Shown here piece by piece: positions 16,804 through 24,341 of a stretch of DNA of 39,602 bases. The notes under the pieces are model-generated. The model ran no database searches. It was not told where the DNA came from and worked only from the letters and a program-made list of their open reading frames with translations. The DNA lies in contig JACQXG010000017.1 in the NCBI GenBank assembly GCA_016208905.1, forward strand, positions 1-39,602, in the 5' to 3' direction. This stretch comes from Nitrospirota bacterium. Lineage in GTDB: Bacteria > Nitrospirota > Thermodesulfovibrionia > UBA6902. The first letter of the stretch is position 1. Each line of letters begins with the position of its first letter. The translations under genes and the position numbers were made by a program.

Positions 16804-16827
16804 GACAAAAAATATTTCTTGCATTAT
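16798..16827 (+). promoter_or_regulatory. Hybrid promoter formed by the IS tip
   Basis: TTGACA (16798-16803) is the terminal hexamer of the IS remnant. CATTAT (16822-16827) follows after an 18-bp spacer in host DNA and matches 4 of 6 bases of the -10 consensus. The M23 peptidase GTG lies 46 bp further on. IS-borne outward -35 boxes are well known; use of this one is inferred. Confidence 0.4.
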
Positions 16828-16873
16828 AAAAACAATTTGTGCAAAATATAAAGCTATTTGATTTTTTTATACT

Positions 16874-18226
16874 GTGAAAAGAATTTTAGAGTTAATTGAT
16901 TTAATGTATAACAAGAGAGATGGGTTTGGGCGAATAGGGCTTTTCTTTATTCTACCGCTTATTATTGTAATTGCTTTTTTAGCGTATCAACTTTTTTTAA
17001 TTTCTGCCCCCGCTGTTAAAGGAATAGAGGCTTTTAATTATTTGACTGCCGACGAGACCGTTAAACTCAGCAGTGAAAATATACGGTCTATCGAGATATC
17101 CATTAATCAGCAAGGGAAGGAAATTAATTTATTGAAGGACATCCCTTCAACAGGGGGAAAAGTATATTCGTTACAAATAAAACCTAAAGCCATCGGATTG
17201 ACAGACGGCAAGGCTGTTATAACTATCAAGGCAAAAGCCGGAATATTAAAAAAGATCCAGTATAATATTGAATCAGTAATTGATACAGTACCTCCGGAGA
17301 TTGAAGTTGAAACAGCCCCTCCCTTCATATATGCGGGCAGTGGGGGATTCAGTGTACTAATGGCTAAAGGGGAAGACTCTGTTTTTATTAAACTTGTTGA
17401 TAAGAACCGGGCTGTGGCAGATAAGACCTTTAAGGCATTCAGGCTCACACCGGGCCAGGAAAAAGCTGCCGGCAATATTTATTATGTATTTTTCCCTGCC
17501 CCCTATGATCTTGGCGATGGGAGTTTATTTTATGCCGTAGCAACGGATATTGCTGGCAACCGGAGCATTAGAACACTTCCGACCAGGTTGAAGATGACAA
17601 AATATAATATATCATCAATCAACATTGATGACGATTTCATAAATAGAGTGGTATCTCCTTTACTTAATGAAACCAATATTCACGACCCCGCAGGCGCTTT
17701 CAAGAAAGTAAACGAGGAATTGAGACGGCAAAGTCTTAATAAATTATTAGATATTGCGAAAGACACAGAGCCTGGTATGCTGTGGGAGGGAAACTTTTTG
17801 CAATTAAAGAACAGCAAGGTTATGGCAGTGTACGGTGACAGAAGAACCTATCTTTACAATGGTAATCCGATAAGTAAAAGCGTCCATCTAGGGTATGATC
17901 TTGCGTCCATTGAAAATGCGCCGGTGGAAGCTGCTAATACCGGTATCATCAGATTTGCCGGAGACCTAAGCATATATGGCAATACTGTGATCATAGACCA
18001 CGGGCTTGGGCTTATGACCCTTTATGGACACTTATCAGTAATTACGGTTAATGAGGGGCAGAAAGTTTCAAAGGGCGAGATAATTGCAAAAACAGGTTCT
18101 ACAGGTCTTGCCGGCGGCGACCACCTCCATTTCGGCTTGCTTATGCACGGTTATGAGGTATCGCCTCTATACTGGTGGGATCCGCACTGGATCAAGGTTA
18201 ATGTCACGGACCATTTAACACATTAA
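16874..18226 (+). CDS. M23-family peptidoglycan endopeptidase (LytM domain), membrane-anchored
   Basis: The protein has 450 residues. One hydrophobic segment (about 22-44) anchors it, followed by a long periplasmic region (45-330) without a family I recognise and a C-terminal LytM domain. Zinc ligands are in place: His338 and Asp342 in VHLGYDLA, and His419 in HLH (417-419), with His386 in LYGHLS as the catalytic-side His. The domain is therefore predicted to be active rather than an EnvC-like activator. Such proteins cut peptide crosslinks in peptidoglycan. The GTG start has no clear ribosome-binding site; an in-frame ATG ten codons downstream is possible. Its probable promoter overlaps an IS tip. 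Confidence 0.88.
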   Translation: MKRILELIDLMYNKRDGFGRIGLFFILPLIIVIAFLAYQLFLISAPAVKGIEAFNYLTADETVKLSSENIRSIEISINQQGKEINLLKDIPSTGGKVYSLQIKPKAIGLTDGKAVITIKAKAGILKKIQYNIESVIDTVPPEIEVETAPPFIYAGSGGFSVLMAKGEDSVFIKLVDKNRAVADKTFKAFRLTPGQEKAAGNIYYVFFPAPYDLGDGSLFYAVATDIAGNRSIRTLPTRLKMTKYNISSINIDDDFINRVVSPLLNETNIHDPAGAFKKVNEELRRQSLNKLLDIAKDTEPGMLWEGNFLQLKNSKVMAVYGDRRTYLYNGNPISKSVHLGYDLASIENAPVEAANTGIIRFAGDLSIYGNTVIIDHGLGLMTLYGHLSVITVNEGQKVSKGEIIAKTGSTGLAGGDHLHFGLLMHGYEVSPLYWWDPHWIKVNVTDHLTH

Positions 18227-18320
18227 GAATTTAAAACGATTGCAGCGAAAAAAATAATAGACAAATGACAATAGAGAATATAAACTCATTAAATAAAGGA
18301 TTGAAGAGGTAAAGAAATTT

Positions 18321-18599
18321 ATGGATCGTCAAGTAACAAAACATGAAGTTCCTTCATACGAGATAGTCGAAGAAAAAATCAGGGAGATCGATGCTTCAAT
18401 TATAGTGCTTCGTATTTTCTATATTTTTATGCAGATTGTGTATAAGTTTCAGCTTATAAAGAATGACAAGTTATGCACGGTTGAAATTCCCAGGAAACTG
18501 CTTGAGGGATTAGAAGGCAGGAATCCGATATTAGAAGAGAAATTAACTGAAATACTGGATTCGTCTCTACAGCAGTCAGAATGCTGGGTCAAGGTCTGA
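18321..18599 (+). CDS. Small conserved-looking protein of unknown function
   Basis: The protein has 92 residues. The ATG has GAGGT about 10 bases upstream. It is predicted mainly helical, without a signal peptide. A central hydrophobic stretch (IIVLRIFYIFMQIVYKF, about 27-43) is too short and charged for a sure membrane helix, and an acidic C-terminal half follows. No family is recognised. It lies 94 bp after the M23 peptidase on the same strand and converges with the GGDEF gene, 17 bp away. Confidence 0.55.
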   Translation: MDRQVTKHEVPSYEIVEEKIREIDASIIVLRIFYIFMQIVYKFQLIKNDKLCTVEIPRKLLEGLEGRNPILEEKLTEILDSSLQQSECWVKV

Positions 18600-18616
18600 C
18601 AAGTCAGGAGCGCTGC

Positions 18617-19600
18617 TTAATTAAATCTGATACAGATGTTGCCGCCTTTTCCTTTTGCCTGATATAAGGCTTTTTCTGTTTGATTAATCAACTCAAAAAT
18701 ACTGATACTCTGAGTACCGTAAGCAAAAGTGGCGGTAAGCCCTATACTGACTGTGCGGGAGATGTTCTCGTGCTTTTCGCTGTCTCTCTTTCTCACGGGA
18801 AAAGAATTGATCTCAAAGCCTTTACGTATTCTCTCGGCGACTATATATGCCATTGTTAAATCCGATTCCGGCAGCACCACAACAAACTCTTTTCCGCCGT
18901 ATCTGAAAGCCCGATCGAATTTTCTGGTGTTTTCCTTTATCAGGGTGCCGACAAATGAAAGCATATTATCGCCTGCCTGATGACCGTAAGATTCATTAAA
19001 ACTTCTAAAATCATCTATATCTATCATTATCAATGCAATCGGACGGCTGAATCTCTGGCAGCGGGCAATCTCATCTTCAAGCACTGTCACCAGATGATGC
19101 CGGTTAAATAATGTAGTAAGTTTATCGGTAATCATTATTTCCTTAATTTTTCTTTCCTGATTTTGGAGTTGTTCCAAAACTGTGTTCAGCTCTCCATGAG
19201 TATTTGAAATACGCTGCTTATCCTCCAGAATCTTCTGTTGTTGTTCATAAAGTAAAAATAACAGGTTGTTGAAATATTCCCCTATTTCTTCAACTATTGT
19301 CGGGCAGGAAGCCTTAAATACTTTACAGCTGCAGCACTCATTATATTTCTGAAAGATGTCGCCCTGCGGTTTCCTGCTGCAGCATGCGGCTGCAACTTGC
19401 CAGCAGCGTTCAGCATTGGATTCATTTTTACGGAGGGGACAGTCTGTAGATTTGCAGTCCAGAACTTCCCAGCAATTTGCTAAGTTGGGATTTAAAAAAG
19501 AGTTATAGTTATTTGGCATGACTTTTTCAAACAGAGCAATAATTTCTTTTCGCAGTCTTATCTCGAGATTATTAAATGTTTTATGCTGTTCTGATGCCAT
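18617..19600 (-). CDS. Two-CW domain GGDEF protein with GGKEF active site
   Basis: The protein has 327 residues. The N-terminal cysteine-rich region has CWEVLDCKSTDCP (43-55), RCWQVAAACC (65-74), CCSC (89-92) and Cys99, matching the two-CW motif of presumed metal or redox sensing. A coiled coil follows (about 115-155), then a GGDEF domain (about 158-325). The signature is GGKEF (235-239): the third position, usually Asp or Glu and needed for metal binding and catalysis, is Lys237. The inhibitory c-di-GMP site RxxD is intact (RKFD, 226-229), five residues before the signature. Thus it may be a c-di-GMP receptor or an impaired cyclase rather than an ordinary diguanylate cyclase. The start has AAGGAAAAG upstream. 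Confidence 0.9.
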   Translation of the reverse strand: MASEQHKTFNNLEIRLRKEIIALFEKVMPNNYNSFLNPNLANCWEVLDCKSTDCPLRKNESNAERCWQVAAACCSRKPQGDIFQKYNECCSCKVFKASCPTIVEEIGEYFNNLLFLLYEQQQKILEDKQRISNTHGELNTVLEQLQNQERKIKEIMITDKLTTLFNRHHLVTVLEDEIARCQRFSRPIALIMIDIDDFRSFNESYGHQAGDNMLSFVGTLIKENTRKFDRAFRYGGKEFVVVLPESDLTMAYIVAERIRKGFEINSFPVRKRDSEKHENISRTVSIGLTATFAYGTQSISIFELINQTEKALYQAKGKGGNICIRFN

Positions 19601-19620
19601 TAGTCTTTTCCTTTTTTTCT

Positions 19621-19926
19621 TCAGCGTCTGAATTTATAAATAGTCTTCTGACACGTGGATCTGATTGCATTGTTTTTGACATTAACAGGATCACTTAAAT
19701 CAGGTAACAGTTCTGAAATATGAGGAAATTTCTCAGAAAATAAAGCCATCATACTATTCATGACGATTCGATCATTATTAAGTTCACAATATTTCATATT
19801 TATTTTCGTCAGAATTTTAATAAGATTAGCAAGACATATACGCTGATTTCTTATATCTCTAACGGCAAATTTTGTATTAATTATAACACGATATATTAAT
19901 AAATTAACGACAACCTTTTTGTACAA
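19621..19926 (-). CDS. Doubtful small ORF upstream of the GGDEF gene
   Basis: A 101-codon frame beginning with TTG lies 20 bp upstream of the GGDEF gene on the same strand. GGAG precedes the TTG with a short spacing. The composition (many Ile, Asn, Lys and Arg, plus ISELLPDLSDPVNVKN in the second half) does not match a family I know, and no motif supports it. If real it would be cotranscribed with the GGDEF gene; a shorter version from Met44 is equally possible. Confidence 0.35.
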   Translation of the reverse strand: MYKKVVVNLLIYRVIINTKFAVRDIRNQRICLANLIKILTKINMKYCELNNDRIVMNSMMALFSEKFPHISELLPDLSDPVNVKNNAIRSTCQKTIYKFRR

Positions 19927-20010
19927 AAAGCTCCAAATCCCTTCATATGACCCAAATCATAGAATTATAATTGTATTATGAATAAACTATAAAATATTAA
20001 AGGAGTAAAA

Positions 20011-20259
20011 ATGTTTAAAAATGAATGTCCTGGCAGTCAGGATATAAAACAACCTAAACCAGAAGACATCAAATGTCGTCATTGTGGCTCAGACTTGGAA
20101 ATATGGAGCGATGAGACCGAGACTAAATGCAAGAAGTGTGGAAAGATGAATTCACGTCTTATCGGTCCTACATGCCTGGATTGGTGTGCCTTTGCAAAAG
20201 AGTGTGTCGGCGAAGATAAGTACAAGAGAATAAAGGCCGGCGCCAGCAGTAAGAATTAA
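20011..20259 (+). CDS. Small zinc-ribbon protein
   Basis: The protein has 82 residues. A good ribosome-binding site (AAAGGAG) precedes the ATG. It has the series ECPGSQDIKQPKPEDIKC, then CRHCG and CKKCG forming a four-Cys zinc ribbon (about 28-50), then a second Cys set TCLDWCAFAKECVG (about 60-73). Proteins with this exact layout occur in many anaerobes, sometimes annotated as phosphohydrolases because the same segment is fused to HD domains elsewhere. Here only the metal-binding part is present and no catalytic residue is seen. The function is unknown. Confidence 0.75.
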   Translation: MFKNECPGSQDIKQPKPEDIKCRHCGSDLEIWSDETETKCKKCGKMNSRLIGPTCLDWCAFAKECVGEDKYKRIKAGASSKN

Positions 20260-20270
20260 TTATTTTTCCG

Positions 20271-21053
20271 TTATTTCGATTCTGCTTCCTGTTTTTTCTT
20301 TTTCTTAAATATCATTGATGCCCATATTCCCGCCTCATACAATATTATGATGGGAACGGCCATAAGCGTCTGATTAAAGGCATCAGGAGTAGGAGTAAGC
20401 ACCGCAGCTGCGATGAATGCAATAAGCACTGCGTATTTCCTGTTTTTTGAGAGAAATTCAGGCGTCACAATCCCCATCCTTGTAAGAAATACCAGGATTA
20501 CCGGCAATTCAAAAATGGCGCCAAAGGACAAAATAAACTTCAGGCAAAGATCTATGTAGTTCCCCACTGAAATCATTGGCGTCAGATTTTCAGTCTTATA
20601 ATTGAGAAGGAAATTCATTGCAAATGGAAGTATAATGATGAAGCAAAAAAGGGAGCCGATCAAAAAAAGGAATGTAGTTGTAATAATAAAAGGCAATGCA
20701 TATTTTCTTTCTTTTTCCAGAAGGCCAGGGGCAACAAATCTCCAGATTTCAAAAAAAATAAGAGGGGAGCAGATTATAAATGCGCTGATAAATGCTATCT
20801 TCATGTGCATCCACAGCGCCTCAGCAGGCGCCAGAAAAACGAGTTTGATCCCGGGCGTTTTTGAGGGAATAAAAGATAGAAAAGGTTTATGGAGAGAAAA
20901 TTCAAGGGTTTTATGCAGCGGTGATGTTAATACATGGAATATATCTTCGGAGTAGTTAAAGCAAATACCAAACGTGATAGCAACAGCTATAAGCGATACC
21001 ACAATTCTGTTTCTTAATTCACTGAGATGTTCTGTAAGCGGAGCTTTATCCAT
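20271..21053 (-). CDS. tatC: Sec-independent protein translocase TatC
   Basis: A 260-residue inner-membrane protein with six predicted helices; it recognises twin-arginine signal peptides. The family N-terminus LTEHLSELRNRIVVSL includes the conserved Glu, and the loop FFEIWRFVAPGLLEKERKYA is the second strongly conserved region. The start overlaps the end of tatA by 8 bp, so the two are translationally coupled. A tatA-tatC pair without a separate tatB is common outside the enterobacteria; the single TatA would then also serve TatB's role. Confidence 0.95.
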   Translation of the reverse strand: MDKAPLTEHLSELRNRIVVSLIAVAITFGICFNYSEDIFHVLTSPLHKTLEFSLHKPFLSFIPSKTPGIKLVFLAPAEALWMHMKIAFISAFIICSPLIFFEIWRFVAPGLLEKERKYALPFIITTTFLFLIGSLFCFIIILPFAMNFLLNYKTENLTPMISVGNYIDLCLKFILSFGAIFELPVILVFLTRMGIVTPEFLSKNRKYAVLIAFIAAAVLTPTPDAFNQTLMAVPIIILYEAGIWASMIFKKKKKQEAESK

Positions 21054-21396
21054 CCTTGTCCGTTTCTTTTTTTTCTTTAACTTTCTCCTCAGATGTCTCG
21101 CTCATTTCGTTACTTGTCTTGGCTTCGCTGTTTTCTTTGACTTCTTTTTTCCCCTCAAAATTATCTTCAATTGATTTATATATGGATTTTTCTAAATCAG
21201 ATTTTACTCCCTTAATCTCTTCTGTGATATCCGGGACTGATTCATCAAAAGAAGCTTTTATGCCGCGCATTGCAGTTTTCAGCTCCCTGATTCCCTTTCC
21301 GAGCGTCCTGCCCAGCTCCGGGAGTTTTTTAGGGCCGAATACTAAAAAAGCAACGATAAAGATTACAATAAGTTCCTGAGTACCGAGATCAAACAT
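21046..21396 (-). CDS. tatA: Twin-arginine translocase subunit TatA/TatE
   Basis: The protein has 116 residues. A short N-terminal membrane helix (about 6-20, ELIVIFIVAFLVFGP) is followed by the hinge FGPKKLPELGRTLGKGIREL and an amphipathic helix, the classic TatA pattern. The C-terminal half is a long Lys/Glu-rich charged tail. It forms the pore-like assembly of the Tat system with TatC, whose gene overlaps its 3' end by 8 bp. It is divergent from dapA; a 13-bp inverted repeat lies in the shared intergenic region. Confidence 0.93.
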   Translation of the reverse strand: MFDLGTQELIVIFIVAFLVFGPKKLPELGRTLGKGIRELKTAMRGIKASFDESVPDITEEIKGVKSDLEKSIYKSIEDNFEGKKEVKENSEAKTSNEMSETSEEKVKEKKETDKDG

Positions 21397-21426
21397 TTAA
21401 AAACCGTTTTTTGTTATTAGCTTATT

Positions 21427-21468
21427 GTTATTAGTCATGCGAGTAAAGACTAAAACATGACTAATAAC
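21427..21468. promoter_or_regulatory. 13-bp inverted repeat between divergent tatA and dapA
   Basis: GTTATTAGTCATG (21427-21439) and CATGACTAATAAC (21456-21468) are exact reverse complements with a 16-base spacer. The sequence lies 31 bp upstream of tatA and 66 bp upstream of the dapA -35 box. It could be an operator or a stem-loop; there is no T-run for a terminator. TTGTTATTAG is also repeated directly just upstream (near 21415 and 21425). Confidence 0.5.
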
Positions 21469-21533
21469 GAGTTATATTTTACATTGAAATTATTAAAAAA
21501 ACTCAATAGGTCTGAAGTTAGAAGTTTTTTCAC

Positions 21534-21561
21534 TTGACCTTAATTCAGAGTTTGCCATAAT
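21534..21561 (+). promoter_or_regulatory. Sigma-70-type promoter for dapA
   Basis: TTGACC (21534-21539), a 16-bp spacer and CATAAT (21556-21561), each 5 of 6 to consensus. They lie 41 bp before the start codon, which has a strong AGGAGG ribosome-binding site. Confidence 0.6.
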
Positions 21562-21602
21562 ATTTATACTTCATAATCAATACAGAAGTTATAGGAGGTA
21601 AC

Positions 21603-22487
21603 ATGTTTAAAGGTTCAATCGTTGCAATAGTTACACCGTTTAAAAATTACAAGCTTGATGAAAAGGCTTTCAGTGACCTGATTGAATGGCATATTGCCGA
21701 AGGGACAAATGCAATTGTGCCATGCGGTACAACAGGAGAGTCAGCCACACTGGACTACGAAGAACACTACAGAGTGATAGAGGTTGCTATTAGAGTTGTA
21801 AACGGCAGGGTCCCTGTTATTGCTGGCACAGGGGCAAACTCAACGGACGAGACAATTATGATGACCAGGAAGGCAAAAGAAATGGGTGCAGACGGGGCGC
21901 TCCTGGTGGCGCCTTACTATAATAAGCCGACACAGGAAGGTCTTTACAGACATTATAAGGCAGTCGCAGAGGCGATTGATATTCCACAGATCCTCTATAA
22001 TGTCCCAGGCCGGACAGCAGTCAATATACTTCCTGAAACAGTTGCAAGGCTTGCTGAAATCAATAACATCGTGGCAATTAAAGAAGCAACCGGGAACATG
22101 GCGCAAGCAAGTGAGATATTACGCCTCTGCGGTGATAAAATAACTGTTCTATCAGGAGATGATTTTACTACTTTTTCACTAATGCTCCTTGGGGGAAAAG
22201 GCACAATATCTGTTTCAGCAAACGTGGCTCCCAAGGATGTATCCGGCATGTGTAAGGCATTGCTGGAGGGCAATATTAATGAGGCACGGAGGCTGCATTT
22301 TAAACTTGAGCCGTTAAACAAGGGCATGTTTATAGAAACAAACCCCATACCGGTAAAAACCGCTCTCAGTTTAATGGGAAAGATTCAGGACGAAATGAGA
22401 CTGCCACTGTGTGAAATGAGCAGCGGGAATAAGGAAAAATTAAGAAATATTCTTATGGATTACGGGCTTGAAATGAAATTAAGTTAG
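21603..22487 (+). CDS. dapA: 4-hydroxy-tetrahydrodipicolinate synthase
   Basis: A 294-residue cytoplasmic enzyme. It condenses pyruvate with aspartate semialdehyde, the first committed step of lysine and diaminopimelate synthesis. The Schiff-base Lys is Lys160 in VAIKEATG. The pyruvate-binding GTTGES lies near residue 43 and the catalytic Tyr is in ILYNVPGRT near residue 132. Length and motifs are normal. It has its own promoter and an excellent ribosome-binding site. No other dap gene is adjacent. A structured 3' region and then a 6S RNA follow. Confidence 0.96.
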   Translation: MFKGSIVAIVTPFKNYKLDEKAFSDLIEWHIAEGTNAIVPCGTTGESATLDYEEHYRVIEVAIRVVNGRVPVIAGTGANSTDETIMMTRKAKEMGADGALLVAPYYNKPTQEGLYRHYKAVAEAIDIPQILYNVPGRTAVNILPETVARLAEINNIVAIKEATGNMAQASEILRLCGDKITVLSGDDFTTFSLMLLGGKGTISVSANVAPKDVSGMCKALLEGNINEARRLHFKLEPLNKGMFIETNPIPVKTALSLMGKIQDEMRLPLCEMSSGNKEKLRNILMDYGLEMKLS

Positions 22488-22488
22488 A

Positions 22489-22544
22489 ATTGCTGCAATT
22501 TGCGAGTTGCCGGGTAAGGGCAAGACCTCGCGCACAACTGCAAT
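22489..22544 (+). terminator. Nested stem-loop just after dapA
   Basis: ATTGC/GCAAT (22489-22493 and 22540-22544) encloses GCGAG/CTCGC (22502-22506 and 22527-22531), which encloses TTGCC/GGCAA (22507-22511 and 22519-22523). The structure starts two bases after the dapA stop. It probably protects or ends the dapA transcript before the 6S promoter; it has only a weak T-rich tail. Confidence 0.5.
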
Positions 22545-22552
22545 TAGTTATC

Positions 22553-22582
22553 TTGATTAATACCCTTCTTTTCTGTTATAAA
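22553..22582 (+). promoter_or_regulatory. Promoter for the 6S RNA
   Basis: TTGATT (22553-22558), an 18-bp spacer and TATAAA (22577-22582) place the transcription start near 22590, just at the 5' end of the RNA stem. An 8-bp stem (CTTCTTTT/AAAAGAAG) overlaps the -10 region. Confidence 0.5.
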
Positions 22583-22592
22583 AGAAGAAAAA

Positions 22593-22790
22593 AAGGGAGG
22601 TTCGCCTGCCTTGTTTGTGACTGGAATTAAAACTTTTTCCTACATTCGAGAATTTGGGAGTCAAAGAAAGTTAAGTGTTGTGCGCCCTGATACGTCAGGG
22701 ATTATGCCTGATCTTGCTTTTAAGACGCCCACCTGTTTTTACAGGGATTTAAGTTTTTGTTCTACACGGCAAGGTGGGTCTCCTAATCTC
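22593..22790 (+). ncRNA. ssrS: 6S RNA
   Basis: This non-coding RNA of about 190-200 nt binds the sigma-70 RNA polymerase holoenzyme. The closing stem is visible: GGAGGTTCGCCTGCCTTG (22598-22615) pairs with CAAGGTGGGTCTCC (22770-22783), giving CCTGCCTTG-type pairs with G-U wobbles, a small internal loop at TTC/CT and then an outer GGA/TCC. The GGTTCGC...GGGTCTCC pairing is the family signature as I know it. The apical hairpin CCCTGA-TACG-TCAGGG (22684-22699) caps the long rod, with an open AT-rich middle as expected for the promoter-mimicking bubble. Context also fits: rny and ymdB follow, a neighbourhood often seen with ssrS and zapA, though zapA is not found here and rarA lies between. Confidence 0.78.
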
Positions 22791-23075
22791 GCAGTTGCGG
22801 GACCGAGTAAAATGTTTTGCTTCGACAGTTAAGGTTTCCTGGGAATGAATAATTATAAAAGCAGCTATCAAATTGCAATACCTCACAAAAAATTTGTTAA
22901 TTTTTTGTTTTCAAAAATCCTTCTATCACTTAAGGATTTTAATGAGGTTAATTTTAGAGATTCCGGATTATCGCATAAATTATTCTTTCCGCCCGTGTAA
23001 GATTCCTTCTGTCGTAAGCCTTTCAGTGGTCGCCGCACCCTGCGTCTAAGGGAGCCGGGTAACTCCGGTCATATA

Positions 23076-24341
23076 ATGGATCTATTTAATTCAGACAGAA
23101 GCGCCCCTCTTGCATGGAGGATGCAGCCTAAGAACTTAGATGAATTTGTCGGGCAGTCACACTTGCTGGGACACGGCAAACCCCTCAGGGAGGCTATTGA
23201 AAGGGACTCAATAGTGTCGCTTATACTTTATGGCCCGCCCGGTACGGGAAAGACTGCGCTTGCATACATAATTGCCGGAAAAACCCGGGCACTCTTTATG
23301 GCCTTAAATGCTGTTACCTCCGGAGTGGCTGACATTAAAGAGGCCTTAAGAGAGGCGAAAAATACAAGCAGGGCCATTCTCTTTGTTGATGAGATCCACC
23401 GCTTTAACAGGCTCCAGCAGGATGCGCTGCTGCCTGATGTTGAAAGTGGAACAGTGACGCTGATAGGCGCATCGACCCAAAACCCGTTTTTTTCCATAAT
23501 CCCGGCACTCTCCTCAAGGTCCATGGTCTTTCAGTTTTTTCCATTAAGTGAATCTGAAATTAAGGTTTTGCTTCAAAGAGCTTTGCAGGACAAAAAGAAT
23601 GGAGTAGGTGAGTTAAACATTAAAATAGATCCTGATGCCCTGGACTTCATTGCAACATCTTCAGAAGGTGATGCGAGGAAGGCATTGAATATACTTGAAC
23701 TGGGCATTTTTATAATAAAAAGCACTGAACGAATAAGCTATGATTTTGAGCTGGCTAAAGAAGTTTTACAGAAAAAATTCTTATATTACAGTGAGGATGA
23801 ACACTATGACACTATTTCGGCGTTCATAAAGAGTATGCGGGGCGGAGACCCGGACGCTGTCCTTTACTGGCTTGCTAAAATGATTGAAGGCGGTGAAGAT
23901 CCGCTTTATATTGCCCGTAGAATTATTATCTGTGCTTCTGAAGATGTTGGAAACGCCGATCCCGGAGCTCTGCAAATCGCGGTTGCCGCAATGAGCGCGG
24001 TTGAATCAATCGGAATGCCCGAAGGCCGGATTCCCTTAGCGCAGGCGGCATTATATATAGCAATGGCCCCAAAGAGTAATGCGTCCTTCACCGGCATAGA
24101 AAGTGCATTGTCAAGCGTCAGGGAAGACAGACTCAACCCTGTTCCTGCTCATTTGAAGAGTACAGGCTACAAAGGTGCAATGCGTTTAGGAGCAGGGGTA
24201 GGATATAAATATCCTCATGATTACGATGGACACCATGTAGATCAGCAGTATGTTGCAAAAAACAAGATGTTCTTTTTCCCATCAGAAGAAGGTCACGAAA
24301 AAATATTCAGACAAAGACTACGTGAAAGGAGGAGCAGATAA
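23076..24341 (+). CDS. rarA: Replication-associated recombination protein RarA (MgsA)
   Basis: A 421-residue AAA+ ATPase of the RarA/Mgs1/WRNIP1 family, acting at stalled replication forks. The N-terminus [20 protein letters not shown] is diagnostic. Walker A is GPPGTGKT (53-60) and Walker [11 protein letters not shown] (101-110). The sensor region has [18 protein letters not shown] and the C-terminal tetramerisation part ends in [13 protein letters not shown]. The stop codon shares its last base with the rny start (TAATG), so the two genes are coupled. No strong ribosome-binding site is seen; GGGAG lies rather far upstream. Confidence 0.94.
   Translation: MDLFNSDRSAPLAWRMQPKNLDEFVGQSHLLGHGKPLREAIERDSIVSLILYGPPGTGKTALAYIIAGKTRALFMALNAVTSGVADIKEALREAKNTSRAILFVDEIHRFNRLQQDALLPDVESGTVTLIGASTQNPFFSIIPALSSRSMVFQFFPLSESEIKVLLQRALQDKKNGVGELNIKIDPDALDFIATSSEGDARKALNILELGIFIIKSTERISYDFELAKEVLQKKFLYYSEDEHYDTISAFIKSMRGGDPDAVLYWLAKMIEGGEDPLYIARRIIICASEDVGNADPGALQIAVAAMSAVESIGMPEGRIPLAQAALYIAMAPKSNASFTGIESALSSVREDRLNPVPAHLKSTGYKGAMRLGAGVGYKYPHDYDGHHVDQQYVAKNKMFFFPSEEGHEKIFRQRLRERRSR

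Noticed and set aside
22611-22832. 73-codon plus-strand frame inside the 6S RNA
   Set aside because: The sequence is explained by RNA pairing, and the frame lacks a ribosome-binding site or family match.
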